From contig JARWSJ010000001.1 in assembly GCA_029906195.1 (NCBI GenBank), forward strand, positions 2,170,001 to 2,234,000: DNA of 64,000 nt, given 5' to 3'. Source of the stretch: Chitinophagaceae bacterium 26-R-25 (lineage in GTDB: Bacteria; Bacteroidota; Bacteroidia; Chitinophagales; Chitinophagaceae). Under the pieces are notes generated by a model that saw only the letters and a list, made by a program, of their open reading frames with translations, had not been told where the DNA came from and searched no databases. Within the stretch, counting starts at the first letter, position 1; every line of letters begins with the position of its first letter. Of this stretch, positions 8,225-16,716 are shown piece by piece. Position numbers and translations under genes: made by a program.

Positions 8225-9508
8225 TCAACTCACCTCGCACAGCTCCTCCCACCTCGTTGTATAGCGCGGGCTGCGAAGCTCCTGGCGCATTTTCCAGTCG
8301 CGGGTGGTGCCGGAGGATGCGAACTTCAACACATCGTTACGCATGCTGAAATTGATGTTATCGATCATGCTCATTAAATGTCTGTTCTCATTTGTTTGTT
8401 CGTTAAAGAGGTTGCCCTGGATGGAACTATCAGGCACAAGACCACTAAGCATTACTCCTGCTTTTTTGTAAGTCTTTCCTTCTTCAAATAATGCGTCGAC
8501 CAACTTCATAGCCGGTTTGATGAGTTCATTGGTAGAACTGGTCGCATTAGGCAATATTGTGTACGAACTGACGACAGGCCCATGATGAAAAGCCACTTTA
8601 TGATCCTGCTCTTTCGGCACAATAAATACACTTACAATATTTGCTGCGCTGTATTGCCTGCGCAGTTTCTCGGCTGACCTCGAGATATAAGTTGCCACAG
8701 CTTCTTTGATGTCGGCAACAGCGGTTACAGGCTGACCAAACATTCGTGTAGTTGCAATCATTTTTTTATTTACCAATTCATCATCCATGAAAATCGCGGC
8801 CTCGCCGCGTAGCTCTTTCAACAGTCGAACACCCACCACGCCTCCCAAATGTTTGAACGCCCAGTTTTGAGGCATGTTGCTAAGCTGCCATGCGTCGGTA
8901 ATTCCCCAGCCGACCAGCTTTTCTGCGTAAGCCCGGCCGATGCCCCATAACTCTCCCACTCTCGTGTTCTGCAATGCCGTGCGAATTTTATCATCTGTAT
9001 CAAGTATCGTTACACACTGCGTTGCTTTCTTGTTTTTCTTGGCAATGTGATTGGCCACTTTCGCTAATACTTTTGTGGGAGCCACTCCAACGGACACTGA
9101 AATGCCCGTCCATTGCTCTACCGTTTTGCGAATGTTCATTGCAGCCGGGGCGAGGTCGCGTTCTGCAATATTGTGCAGATCCAAAAAGGCTTCATCTACT
9201 GAGTAGACTTCCACGTTGGACGGATCAACCAATGTCCGCAAGGTTTCCATTACCCGCCAACTCAAATCTCCATACAAGTTGTAATTGGAAGAAAATGCCG
9301 CAACGCCATTCTTTTCGATAAGCGGTTTTGCTTTAAAATAGGGACCTGCCATGTCAATTCCTAACTTCTTTGCCTCATCAGTTCGCGATATGATACAGCC
9401 GTCATTGTTGCTCAACACCACAACGGGTCGTTCCCCCAATTCAGGACGAAAAACCCGCTCGCAGGAGCAATAAAAACTGTTACAGTCGACAATGGCTTTG
9501 AATGGCAT
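8225..9508 (-). CDS. umuC: UmuC-type Y-family DNA polymerase
   Basis: The 427-residue translesion DNA polymerase matches Pol V UmuC. Catalytic carboxylates are visible as Asp8 (AIVDCNSFYCSCERVF) and Asp105-Glu106 (YSVDEAFLDL). The helix-hairpin-helix (ELWGIGRAYAEKLVGWGI), little finger and C-terminal UmuC tail are intact. UmuC copies DNA across lesions as part of the SOS response, normally with processed UmuD. A umuD-like gene lies 220 bp upstream on the same strand, separated by a long ATTCAGTT-word repeat. The stop codon lies inside a dispersed repeat arm. The polymerase looks active. Confidence 0.95.
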   Translation of the reverse strand: MPFKAIVDCNSFYCSCERVFRPELGERPVVVLSNNDGCIISRTDEAKKLGIDMAGPYFKAKPLIEKNGVAAFSSNYNLYGDLSWRVMETLRTLVDPSNVEVYSVDEAFLDLHNIAERDLAPAAMNIRKTVEQWTGISVSVGVAPTKVLAKVANHIAKKNKKATQCVTILDTDDKIRTALQNTRVGELWGIGRAYAEKLVGWGITDAWQLSNMPQNWAFKHLGGVVGVRLLKELRGEAAIFMDDELVNKKMIATTRMFGQPVTAVADIKEAVATYISRSAEKLRRQYSAANIVSVFIVPKEQDHKVAFHHGPVVSSYTILPNATSSTNELIKPAMKLVDALFEEGKTYKKAGVMLSGLVPDSSIQGNLFNEQTNENRHLMSMIDNINFSMRNDVLKFASSGTTRDWKMRQELRSPRYTTRWEELCEVS

Positions 9509-9514
9509 GGGAGG

Positions 9515-9731
9515 TAGTGTTGAATAACTGAATAACCGAATAACTGAATAACTGAACTTTTAGTGCATCATGGTTCACTTCATTCAGTTACCAGGCTATC
9601 CGCTATTCTCTTCTTTATTTATTAATTAGTTTACGCAATTATTCAGTTATTCAGTTATTCAGTTATTCAGTTATTCAGTTATTCAGTTATTCAGTTTATT
9701 CAGTTATTCAGTTTATTCAGTTATTCAGTCA
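9515..9731. repeat. Inverted ATTCAGTT-word array between umuC and umuD
   Basis: The left arm (about 9515-9558) holds degenerate GAATAACT units. The right arm (about 9643-9731) holds about ten ATTCAGTT units, some with an extra T. The arms can pair in several registers around an 80-nt spacer. The last unit supplies the TGA stop of the umuD-like gene. Similar arrays lie at 15277-15410, 28895-28935, 39516-39608, 63002-63030 and 63266-63321. Confidence 0.9.
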
Positions 9732-10160
9732 CACCCTATGTATCACATACGTCACCACTCCCCACACAGCAAACTCCGCTAATGGTTCTACTTCTATTGG
9801 CGCTAAGCCCGGCGTTTCGGGAATGAGGCGTATTTTGTTAAATGCTTTGTCAAGACGACGAATAAGCATCTCCCCGTTCAGGATTGCAATCACCACTTTT
9901 CCGCTTACTGCTTTTAGCGAACGGTCGACAACAACCACATCGCCATCGTGAATGCCCGCTCCAATCATAGCATCTCCGGATACCCGCATGAAGAATGTAG
10001 CCGGTTTGTTTTTTACCAATTGTTCGTTAAGGTCGATACCCCGTTCCATGTAATCATCTGCAGCAGCGCCAAATCCTGTTGCATTAGCGGTTGGTACATC
10101 CCACTGATTAAATTCCTTTGATCCCTGGTAGGAGGCGTTATAGAAAGTATTTGGATCCAT
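9729..10160 (-). CDS. umuD: UmuD-like S24 protein lacking catalytic Ser and Lys
   Basis: The 143-residue protein aligns along its length with E. coli UmuD: ATGFGAAADDYMERGIDLN matches the cleavage-site region, and RVSGDAMIGAGIHDGDVVVVD matches the active-site region. UmuD is a LexA-fold serine/lysine self-cleaving subunit of Pol V. Here the nucleophile position (E. coli Ser60) is Ala64 and the base position (Lys97) is Arg101 (LIRRLD). I checked both in the DNA: GCT and CGT codons. Self-cleavage should be impossible unless other residues substitute. The fold-forming residues and the N-terminal arm are kept, so it may act as a constitutively uncleaved partner of the adjacent UmuC. Confidence 0.85.
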   Translation of the reverse strand: MDPNTFYNASYQGSKEFNQWDVPTANATGFGAAADDYMERGIDLNEQLVKNKPATFFMRVSGDAMIGAGIHDGDVVVVDRSLKAVSGKVVIAILNGEMLIRRLDKAFNKIRLIPETPGLAPIEVEPLAEFAVWGVVTYVIHRV

Positions 10161-10195
10161 ATGCTAATATTTTTAGTAAAGTTATGCGAAAAAAA

Positions 10196-10357
10196 TTAGG
10201 AATCATAAATTCCAATTAAGAATTAGGAATTAAGAATTAAGAATTTTTTGAGCGCAGCATTCCTAATCAATAACAGCACTACACTGTGTATAAATAAGTA
10301 AAACTCAATGTTGCACAGAAAGAATTCTTAATTCCTAATTCTTAATTCCTAATTACA
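10196..10357. repeat. Inverted AATTAGGAATTAAG-word repeat
   Basis: The left arm (about 10198-10246) has units like AATTAAGAATTAGG. The right arm (10321-10356) is the reverse complement and touches the stop codon of the DUF1259 gene. Similar arrays occur at 13853-13880, 45134-45228, 58373-58402 with 58619-58632, 59451-59592 and 61622-61647. Confidence 0.85.
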
Positions 10358-11216
10358 TTTTAGAGTTGGTTTTACTTAACGCAGCCTTCAGGCCCATCCC
10401 TAATTTCACCGGATCGCCGACGGCCCAAAAATGCATCATGAATAAGCGAGGTTCATCGTGCAGCATATGGCTGTGTATGGCAGTGGGCATTATGCCATTT
10501 TCGGTGAGTGCCTTTACGACTGGATTCACTTCATCTGCCAGCAACACGAAGTCTCCCGTTATTGCGGCGCGATTGCCGTCCATTTGAAAATTAATAGCTG
10601 TGGCCATTCCCATTGCGGGAGGCATTTCCATGCCGCTTTCCATTGTTTTTTCCTTGCGGGGAAACGTATATTGAAGCAATGATCCAGTTGATTTGCCTGT
10701 ATTGCCAAGTATTGCTGTAACCTTGCTCCAATCGGGACTTTTGGGAGTTATCAGTGTTCCTGTAGGAGGAGTAAGTGGGGTTCCGGTAACCTGCAAAACG
10801 GCTTTAATTTTTTGCGCCAGCTCTACGGCATTTCCTTCTCCGTGATAGTGAATATATTTTATGGCCGGCGTTTCATTTATGAGGTGATTGTGTATGGCAG
10901 TTACTTCAAGATTTTCCTCCATCAGTTTGGTAATTACTTTTGGAACTTCTGAATCGAGTAAAACCAGGTCTCCCATCATCATCGCCATTCCGTGCATTTG
11001 TATGATCCCGATCCAGCTGCCCAAAGCAAGCCCCGGCGCTACAGGAAATTCATCGACCGTCACTTTCAGATCGGAGCGCGGATAGGAGATTTTATATACA
11101 TCGCCTGTTACTGTTCCTTTTTTTCCAAACACATTGTTTAGTGCGGCGGAATCAATTTGTGCGAAGCAGGAAATAGCAGCTAGCAAGCTTAATGCTGACA
11201 ACATAATCTTTTTCAT
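10353..11216 (-). CDS. DUF1259 (LppY/LpqO-like) secreted protein, duplicated domain
   Basis: This 287-residue protein has a signal peptide (LSLLAAISCFAQ). It contains two tandem DUF1259-like repeats, about 25-145 and 150-280. Each has a metal-ligand-like histidine pattern: AIHNHL and YIHYHGEG in the first, AIHSHML and MMHFWAVG in the second. The family function is not established. It starts 33 bp after chrA and closes what looks like a four-gene chromate operon, suggesting a periplasmic role linked to chromate or metal stress; that link is inference. Confidence 0.8.
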   Translation of the reverse strand: MKKIMLSALSLLAAISCFAQIDSAALNNVFGKKGTVTGDVYKISYPRSDLKVTVDEFPVAPGLALGSWIGIIQMHGMAMMMGDLVLLDSEVPKVITKLMEENLEVTAIHNHLINETPAIKYIHYHGEGNAVELAQKIKAVLQVTGTPLTPPTGTLITPKSPDWSKVTAILGNTGKSTGSLLQYTFPRKEKTMESGMEMPPAMGMATAINFQMDGNRAAITGDFVLLADEVNPVVKALTENGIMPTAIHSHMLHDEPRLFMMHFWAVGDPVKLGMGLKAALSKTNSKM

Positions 11217-11249
11217 GGTCGAAATTTTTATTTAAAAAAGATGAATTAG

Positions 11250-12416
11250 TTACAGCAGGTTCTTTAGGATCAATCCAACAACGGCACCTATTAAAATGAT
11301 ATAGGGCTCTTTTATTTTCTTTACATACAGCAATGACAAAGCAGCTGCAATGGCAATGACTGCCGTGAAAACATCAGTTACGCTTCTTGTAGCTATCACA
11401 ATTACCGCGCCAACCAAGGCCCCTACAACCGCGGCTGTTATGCCATCCACAAATGCTTTGATCGATTGATTTTTTGATATCTTTTTAAAGTAAGGTGCAG
11501 GCAAAATAGTGAACAGATAACACGGTAAAAAAGTTGCGAGCGCCGCAACCGAAGCACCGGGAACGCCGGCGACGAGATAGCCAATAAATCCAACGGTTAT
11601 AACAACAGGGCCGGGCGTGATCATGGCGACAGCAACGGCATCTATAAATTGTTGCTCTGTAAGCCAGTGGTTTTCGGTGACCACTCCCGCGTGTAAAAAT
11701 GGTACAATTGCCAATCCGCTGCCAAAAACAAATGCACCCGCTTTTGCAAAGAACACGGCTATTTTTACAAGCAGTGAATTTTCGTGACTATCTAAACCAA
11801 CCTGAAGCAATACAAGGCTGTTTACTGTTTTTACACTCCCCCATTTTGGCGGCGCTTTTACAAACATGTACAATATGCCGGCCGCGACAAACAGCAACAC
11901 CTGCTCCCGCTGTGTCACAAAAGTGATGACAGCGGCAGTCAGAAAAAACAGCCAAAGCATCCAGTTTTGTTTGAATGACTGTGCATTGAACTTGCCGATT
12001 GATTTGGTGGTAAGTTTATAAGAACTGATTGCAATAATGCCAATTACTGCAGCGCCCACACCATAAAAAACGGCCTGCATCCAACTAAGGCCGCCGTACA
12101 TTTTATAGGCAATACCCAACAAAACAACCATGATGAAAGAAGGAAGCACAAAAGCCAATCCCACCAAAGTTGCCCCTATAATTCGATAATGAACAAAGCC
12201 CAGATAGATGCTTAGTTGTGCCGCCAGCGGGCCGGGTGCTAATTGTGCCAGGGCCAGACCTTGTTTGTACTCATCGTCAGATATCCATTTCTTATCTTCC
12301 ACCAAATCCCTGTGCATGTATCCAACCAAGGCCACAGGTCCACCGAATCCAACTGTTCCCAGTTTTAGAAAGTATAGCACAAGTTGTCGTAAAGTGTATA
12401 TAGGTTTGTTATCCAT
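11250..12416 (-). CDS. chrA: Chromate transporter ChrA (two-domain CHR)
   Basis: The 388-residue membrane protein has two homologous CHR domains. The first carries FLKLGTVGFGGPVALVGYMH and the second FFAKAGAFVFGSGLAIVPFLH. Each is followed by the LAQLAPGPLAAQLS or AVAMITPGPVVITVGF motif. Long-chain CHR proteins export chromate from the cytoplasm. Its 5' end is 5 bp from an outer-membrane-like gene that follows a ChrB-AraC regulator. Transcription probably begins ahead of the regulator. Confidence 0.93.
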   Translation of the reverse strand: MDNKPIYTLRQLVLYFLKLGTVGFGGPVALVGYMHRDLVEDKKWISDDEYKQGLALAQLAPGPLAAQLSIYLGFVHYRIIGATLVGLAFVLPSFIMVVLLGIAYKMYGGLSWMQAVFYGVGAAVIGIIAISSYKLTTKSIGKFNAQSFKQNWMLWLFFLTAAVITFVTQREQVLLFVAAGILYMFVKAPPKWGSVKTVNSLVLLQVGLDSHENSLLVKIAVFFAKAGAFVFGSGLAIVPFLHAGVVTENHWLTEQQFIDAVAVAMITPGPVVITVGFIGYLVAGVPGASVAALATFLPCYLFTILPAPYFKKISKNQSIKAFVDGITAAVVGALVGAVIVIATRSVTDVFTAVIAIAAALSLLYVKKIKEPYIILIGAVVGLILKNLL

Positions 12417-12421
12417 AGCTT

Positions 12422-12922
12422 TTAAAATGAAATACCAAATTGAAGTCCAACAGAGGCTGTTGTAGGTTTATCGTTGCCAAAGCGCACGGGCAGCGGAACA
12501 GCAATAAAATAGCTACAACTTTTGCTTCTTGCAAATACTTTATTAAAAACAGGTGTGATGCCATACCTGCCAGAGGTTTCAAAAGCCATTCTTCCCACAA
12601 ATGTATATCCCTTGCCCAATGCGACCAACACGCCGGGATGAAATAAAAGGTAACTCATTTTACTGGTGCCATTTTCCGACTTTATGAACGGAGACAATTC
12701 AAACGAAAAACCGACATTCGGAGTTTTCCAATAGTTAATGCCAAAAGGAAATCCAACTGCATAGTAATCTTTAAAATTGTACGAAGGCCCATCACTGCTA
12801 AACGCAACTATTGGATGCACAATGCTGGCATAAACGCCTATTTTCGGGGTACTGCTTTGCGAAAAAGAAATGTGTACATGAGCAAGAAAGACAAATAGAA
12901 CAAGTAAATATTTTCTGAACAT
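12422..12922 (-). CDS. Outer-membrane-like hypothetical in chromate operon
   Basis: About 166 residues from the preferred Met (12922), where a good signal peptide begins (MFRKYLLVLFVFLAHVHISFSQ). An upstream Met at 12952 is possible. The mature part has alternating beta-strands and ends GLQFGISF with a C-terminal Phe, typical of small outer-membrane barrels. No family is recognised. It sits between the ChrB-AraC gene and chrA with 5 bp to chrA, so it is probably in the same operon; a role in chromate passage or sensing is inference. Confidence 0.65.
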   Translation of the reverse strand: MFRKYLLVLFVFLAHVHISFSQSSTPKIGVYASIVHPIVAFSSDGPSYNFKDYYAVGFPFGINYWKTPNVGFSFELSPFIKSENGTSKMSYLLFHPGVLVALGKGYTFVGRMAFETSGRYGITPVFNKVFARSKSCSYFIAVPLPVRFGNDKPTTASVGLQFGISF

Positions 12923-12977
12923 AATCTCAATAAAAAACAAAACTATGTTCAATACTCAAGTCAAAATTGGATGCTAT

Positions 12978-13844
12978 TTACCTTTTGGTATCTGGTTTAC
13001 TTTTCGAAACATTTTTCCGGAATGAAGAAGGACTTTTCCCTGTGTGCTGCTTGAATATTCTTGTGAAATGGCTTTGGTCAGAAAAGCCGGTGAGGTAAGC
13101 TATCTCGGTAAGCGAGTAGTCAGCGTTTTCTATTAATGAAATGGCTTTTTCGATTCTTATTTTTCTGATGTATTCGCCGAAATTAAGGTCCTCGAAATAC
13201 TTCGAGAACTCCCGTGATAAGTAAGAAGGATTAAGTGCCAGTTCCGTAGAAATCTTTTTGAGATCAAATGAAAACTGCGTGTCGATTTGATCCTGTATAA
13301 TGGCTTTTAATTCCGCTACCCAATCAGGAATTTTCTTTTTGTCCGATTTTTCTTCTTTTAAAAATTTGCTGTAGACTTCATGCAGTAAACTTTCAAACGG
13401 ACTGTTTTGTAAATGCCGTTGTTGGAATAAATGCGTTGCCCAACTATACAGCGCATCATAAATCAACGTTGATGTTTTCAGCAACTCTTGATCATCTGTG
13501 ATGTTGTGGGCAAGGCCCGCAGAAATAGCCCAGAGTCCCGCTGCTTCTTTTGCAATGTCGTGCCTGTCTGTATCAGCGCCACGAACAATGGTTGCGATGA
13601 TCGAGATTGCAGGATCGGTAATGTTGTATTTCTTTACGATGTAATCAAAAGTACATTGATCATCATAGTGTGTGAACTCGACACCCGGAATATCGAATGC
13701 AATAGCATTCAGTTCCTTGGCTTTATCAATTACCTGATCAAAAGGAACGTACATAAATTCAGCGTCTTTGTCCACGAACTTTCTAATCAGCCATGGACAA
13801 GCAAGGCGGTCTATTTTGGGGCGTTCACGTGTGATCCAGAGCAT
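12978..13844 (-). CDS. ChrB-domain / AraC-type HTH fusion regulator
   Basis: The 288-residue protein begins with a ChrB-type chromate-resistance domain (about 1-135). Recognisable segments are RPKIDRLACPWLIRKF, FDIPGVEFTHYDDQCTF and IVRGADTDRHDIAKEA. The C-terminal half has an AraC-type double helix-turn-helix (about 185-280), with EYIRKIRIEKAISLIE and IAYLTGFSDQSHFTRIFKQ. Classical ChrB proteins are chromate-responsive regulators without an AraC domain, so this looks like a one-component chromate sensor-regulator. It heads the chrA operon and probably controls it. Both halves are clear; direct chromate binding is inference. Confidence 0.85.
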   Translation of the reverse strand: MLWITRERPKIDRLACPWLIRKFVDKDAEFMYVPFDQVIDKAKELNAIAFDIPGVEFTHYDDQCTFDYIVKKYNITDPAISIIATIVRGADTDRHDIAKEAAGLWAISAGLAHNITDDQELLKTSTLIYDALYSWATHLFQQRHLQNSPFESLLHEVYSKFLKEEKSDKKKIPDWVAELKAIIQDQIDTQFSFDLKKISTELALNPSYLSREFSKYFEDLNFGEYIRKIRIEKAISLIENADYSLTEIAYLTGFSDQSHFTRIFKQHTGKSPSSFRKNVSKSKPDTKR

Positions 13845-14000
13845 GAGGTAACAATTAGGAATTAGAAATTAGGAATTAGTTGTGCTGTCTGCAAGATGAC
13901 CTGCTACGGTATAAAGATGCAACAATTATTTTTTTTGGCTGAAGGCATTGGAAATGATTTTTGGCTGAATTGGTGTCTATTTTTTTGTTTGTTGAAATTA

Positions 14001-14040
14001 AAAAGACCTGACTGGTTTTAAAAATCCAGTCAGGTCTTAC
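14001..14040 (-). terminator. Intrinsic terminator after Trm112-methyltransferase gene
   Basis: A perfect 13-bp stem AAGACCTGACTGG (14003-14015) pairs with 14026-14038 around a 10-nt loop. On the minus strand it is followed by TTTTTAATTT. It lies about 80 bp beyond the methyltransferase stop and separates it from the chromate operon. Confidence 0.85.
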
Positions 14041-14119
14041 GCTTCAATGGTGCTGCGATTTATTTGGAAGGCTGCGCTATTAATTTTTAATTATTAATTA
14101 TTAATTGCTATTTCGCCTC

Positions 14120-15205
14120 TCACTTTTCAAACACAAAAATCGGATACTCTCCTTTCAAGCCGCACTTCTCTGGTTCGCGCTCTTCTTTATTGTACAACCA
14201 GTTGAGAATTTGTTTGCCGAACAATGGTGCGTGAATATAATATTTCATAAACGGCACGCTGATGCTGCGCCATACTTTAAGTTGGAAAGCGAATGGCAAA
14301 TTCTTTTTGAAATATTCGTAAGGATGTGCATGAAAGTACAGCATCTTTTCCGGCGCACCTTTTCCTGCCACTTTGTTGAAAGCCTCTTTGAGCCTGTTTT
14401 TGGTGAACACCGCTGCACGGAAAGGGAACAAGCCAACGTTCATCCACGGAGAATGTTTGAACCATTCGTAAACTATTACACCTTTACCTTTCGCCGCCAG
14501 CACGCGATACAACTCCTTCATGGCTGTAACCTGCTCGTCTTTAGGAATGTGATAAATTGTATTCAACGAAATAAAACCATCAATTTTCCCGTCTTTAAAA
14601 GGCATGTTGGTCATGTCACACAACACGCAAATGCCTTTATCACCGAGTTTTCTCTTTGCTTCAGAAAGAGCCGTGAAAGAGAAGTCTACACAAATGCGGT
14701 ATTTGTAGTTGTCTGAATACTGCAAATAATCGGGAAACTGCAATGCTCCGGAAGCCGCGTCCAGCATGTATGTTCCGCTTGGGTTTAAAAAACGGCGCAC
14801 GCGGTCGTGGCATTTTTTAATGTACTCTCTGGAAACATCACGCAGGTCCTCGAAAATCACAGCGTCTTCATAATCGCCTTTTTCATTGGCGGTCCATCCT
14901 TTTTCGTCGTAGAAATTTTTAACCAGCTGTTTATCAGCGCTAATGGTTTCTTTCAGCAGTTTGTCCTGCGAATCCACTACTGCAAGGTCTTTCAGCAGTA
15001 AAACAATCTCATTGATGATTGGATAGATATAAGCTCCGTCTTTAGTAATCAAGCCTTTGGTGAGTGGAGTGGAAAACACTTTGCCATCTGCCTGCCATAC
15101 GGCCCCTGCGGCTACTTTGCTGTTAAGCGATTCAATTTCATGGGGTTCTAATGCACGAACATCTTTTCCTGTTATAGGGCACTTCAAAATCTCGATCCAT
15201 TCCAT
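14120..15205 (-). CDS. Trm112-like domain plus class I methyltransferase
   Basis: About 361 residues from the chosen Met (MEWIEILKCPITGKDV at 15205). A longer frame adds 13 implausible residues. The N-terminal 60-90 residues resemble a Trm112-like module. A class I SAM fold follows (about 135-270), with YMLDAASGALQFPDY as motif I and DGFISLNTIYHIPKDEQVTAM as the motif IV region. The C-terminal 90 residues are basic and aromatic. It resembles small-molecule or lipid-type methyltransferases; the substrate is unknown. It appears monocistronic. Confidence 0.75.
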   Translation of the reverse strand: MEWIEILKCPITGKDVRALEPHEIESLNSKVAAGAVWQADGKVFSTPLTKGLITKDGAYIYPIINEIVLLLKDLAVVDSQDKLLKETISADKQLVKNFYDEKGWTANEKGDYEDAVIFEDLRDVSREYIKKCHDRVRRFLNPSGTYMLDAASGALQFPDYLQYSDNYKYRICVDFSFTALSEAKRKLGDKGICVLCDMTNMPFKDGKIDGFISLNTIYHIPKDEQVTAMKELYRVLAAKGKGVIVYEWFKHSPWMNVGLFPFRAAVFTKNRLKEAFNKVAGKGAPEKMLYFHAHPYEYFKKNLPFAFQLKVWRSISVPFMKYYIHAPLFGKQILNWLYNKEEREPEKCGLKGEYPIFVFEK

Positions 15206-15276
15206 ATTGAGGTAAGTTTTTAACGGTAGCGCTAATATAGGCAAGGATCGCTATTTGTGCAAGAAACGCGAATTAT

Positions 15277-15410
15277 GAATAGTTGAATTATTGAATAATT
15301 GAGGAGCTGATTGTAGCAATAACTGAATAACTGACTAACCGAATAACTGAAAGTTGAATGTCAACCAGGTACTCAATTATTCTGTTACTCGGTTACTCAG
15401 TTATTCAGTT
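15277..15410. repeat. Inverted ATTCAGTT-word repeat at YCF48 gene 3' end
   Basis: The left arm (about 15283-15353) holds GAATAACTGA-like units. The right arm (15374-15410) holds ACTCGGTTACTCAGTTATTCAGTT. The right arm contains the TGA stop (15405-15407) of the YCF48-like gene. Confidence 0.85.
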
Positions 15411-16418
15411 ATTAACGAGCTTCGCTATCCTCCCCTTTCCACCTGCGAGATACATTGCCGTTCCCTTTTTCGCCTTGCGGCAAACATGATAGCCTTCAGT
15501 GGTAATATTGCGCCAGTTAAGGCCTCCATCGTTTGACATATCAACGCCGGAAGTGCCACATGTGATGAGTTTGTTCTTATCAATAAATTCAACGCATGAT
15601 CTGTAACCTTTTGGTGGTGTTGCGGGAGCTATCCATGTTTTGCCACCGTCTTTGGTGATGAAACAGTTTTTTTCTTTCAATGTATCTTTTGAAAAATCCC
15701 CACCCACCACTACAAAATATTCGCTGTCTTTTAATTTATTGTTATCTCTTATGGCAATGGAATTGGCGCCGGTGGTTTGCGTGCCCTGGATAATGGGCAA
15801 ATTAATTGGTGCGCCGTTAATGAATAATCTTGAACGTGCGCCGCCGGAGACAAGGCATGCCTTGTCTTTGCTTAGGATGCGAACATTGGTGCCACTTGCC
15901 GCAAAACACGCTTCTCCGGAATCGACAGCAGGTAAATTTTCGGAAGGAACTTCTGTCCAGGTGTTGCCACCATCGAATGAACGTGCAATGAAAAATTTTC
16001 CGTTGATGGGATCGCCAACTACAATTCCGTTATCATCGTTCCAGAATTCCATGGCATCGAGAAACATGCCCGGTGTATGATTTTCATAAACCGTTTTCCA
16101 TGTCTTACCACCATCAATGGTTTTTAAAATTACTGCAGGGGTGTCCACAGCTATAATAATGGCTGTCGATTTATCAAATGCTTCTATGTCGCGGAAATCT
16201 CTTTTTTCAAATCCGGGAACAGGAAACCAGGTCCATGTTTTGCCTGCATCAATGCTTCTACCAACTGCTCCATTGCTGCCACTCACCCAAACTGTATTAT
16301 CGTCTACAACGCTCAGTCCGCGGAAACTGGCTTTAATGCCGGTGTTCAGTGGATTTATTTTTTGAGCGAAAACAGAAATGCCAAAAGCTAAAATTACGAT
16401 TGTAAAAAGCAGACGCAT
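15405..16418 (-). CDS. Secreted YCF48-like beta-propeller protein
   Basis: The 337-residue protein has a signal peptide (VILAFGISVFAQ). It carries repeated BNR/YCF48 blades such as SIDAGKTWTWFP, TIDGGKTWKTVY, SFDGGNTWTEVP, TKDGGKTWIAP and SNDGGLNWRNI. The plant and cyanobacterial relatives are photosystem II assembly factors; in Bacteroidota these propellers are of unknown function, often mislabelled oxidoreductases. No catalytic motif is seen. The last residues and stop lie in a dispersed repeat. Confidence 0.85.
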   Translation of the reverse strand: MRLLFTIVILAFGISVFAQKINPLNTGIKASFRGLSVVDDNTVWVSGSNGAVGRSIDAGKTWTWFPVPGFEKRDFRDIEAFDKSTAIIIAVDTPAVILKTIDGGKTWKTVYENHTPGMFLDAMEFWNDDNGIVVGDPINGKFFIARSFDGGNTWTEVPSENLPAVDSGEACFAASGTNVRILSKDKACLVSGGARSRLFINGAPINLPIIQGTQTTGANSIAIRDNNKLKDSEYFVVVGGDFSKDTLKEKNCFITKDGGKTWIAPATPPKGYRSCVEFIDKNKLITCGTSGVDMSNDGGLNWRNITTEGYHVCRKAKKGTAMYLAGGKGRIAKLVNN

Positions 16419-16471
16419 AGTCCCAATTTTTAAATTAAAAGAACTGTTAACTCAAGATGGTTGAAAATTTA

Positions 16472-16582
16472 AAAGTATGTTGCTTGTCATCCCGAGGCAC
16501 GAGGGATCTGAGTCTCACACAAACAACTCGTTAAGGTAAACACCGAGATCCCTCCTTCGTCGGGATGACAAGCGACATACTT
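16472..16582. repeat. Inverted TCATCCCGAGG...GAGGGATCT repeat
   Basis: Left arm 16472-16508 and right arm 16545-16582 are nearly perfect inverted copies containing CTTGTCATCCCGAGG and GAGGGATCT. The spacer is about 36 nt. The same element recurs at 41169-41259. Between this repeat and purC there is also an inverted CGCAGATTTTTATGCAT-like repeat (16616-16705). No gene is seen in 16419-16716. Confidence 0.85.
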
Positions 16583-16716
16583 TATTGGTTGTTACACCCG
16601 AGTAATATGAAAAAAAAGAAACGCAGATTTTTATGCATCTTTTTGTGATCATTAGATTTAATAATCTTAACTAATCATCAAAATCATAATAACCTGCGTT
16701 CTATTCTGTTTTAAAA

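Noticed and set aside
9640-9731. Direct repeats as a possible CRISPR array
   Set aside because: Units are 8 bp with no spacers; it is a tandem microsatellite, and no cas genes are present.
14001-14040. Riboswitch or dispersed repeat
   Set aside because: The perfect GC-containing stem with a U-tract and its position beyond a stop codon are explained by an intrinsic terminator.
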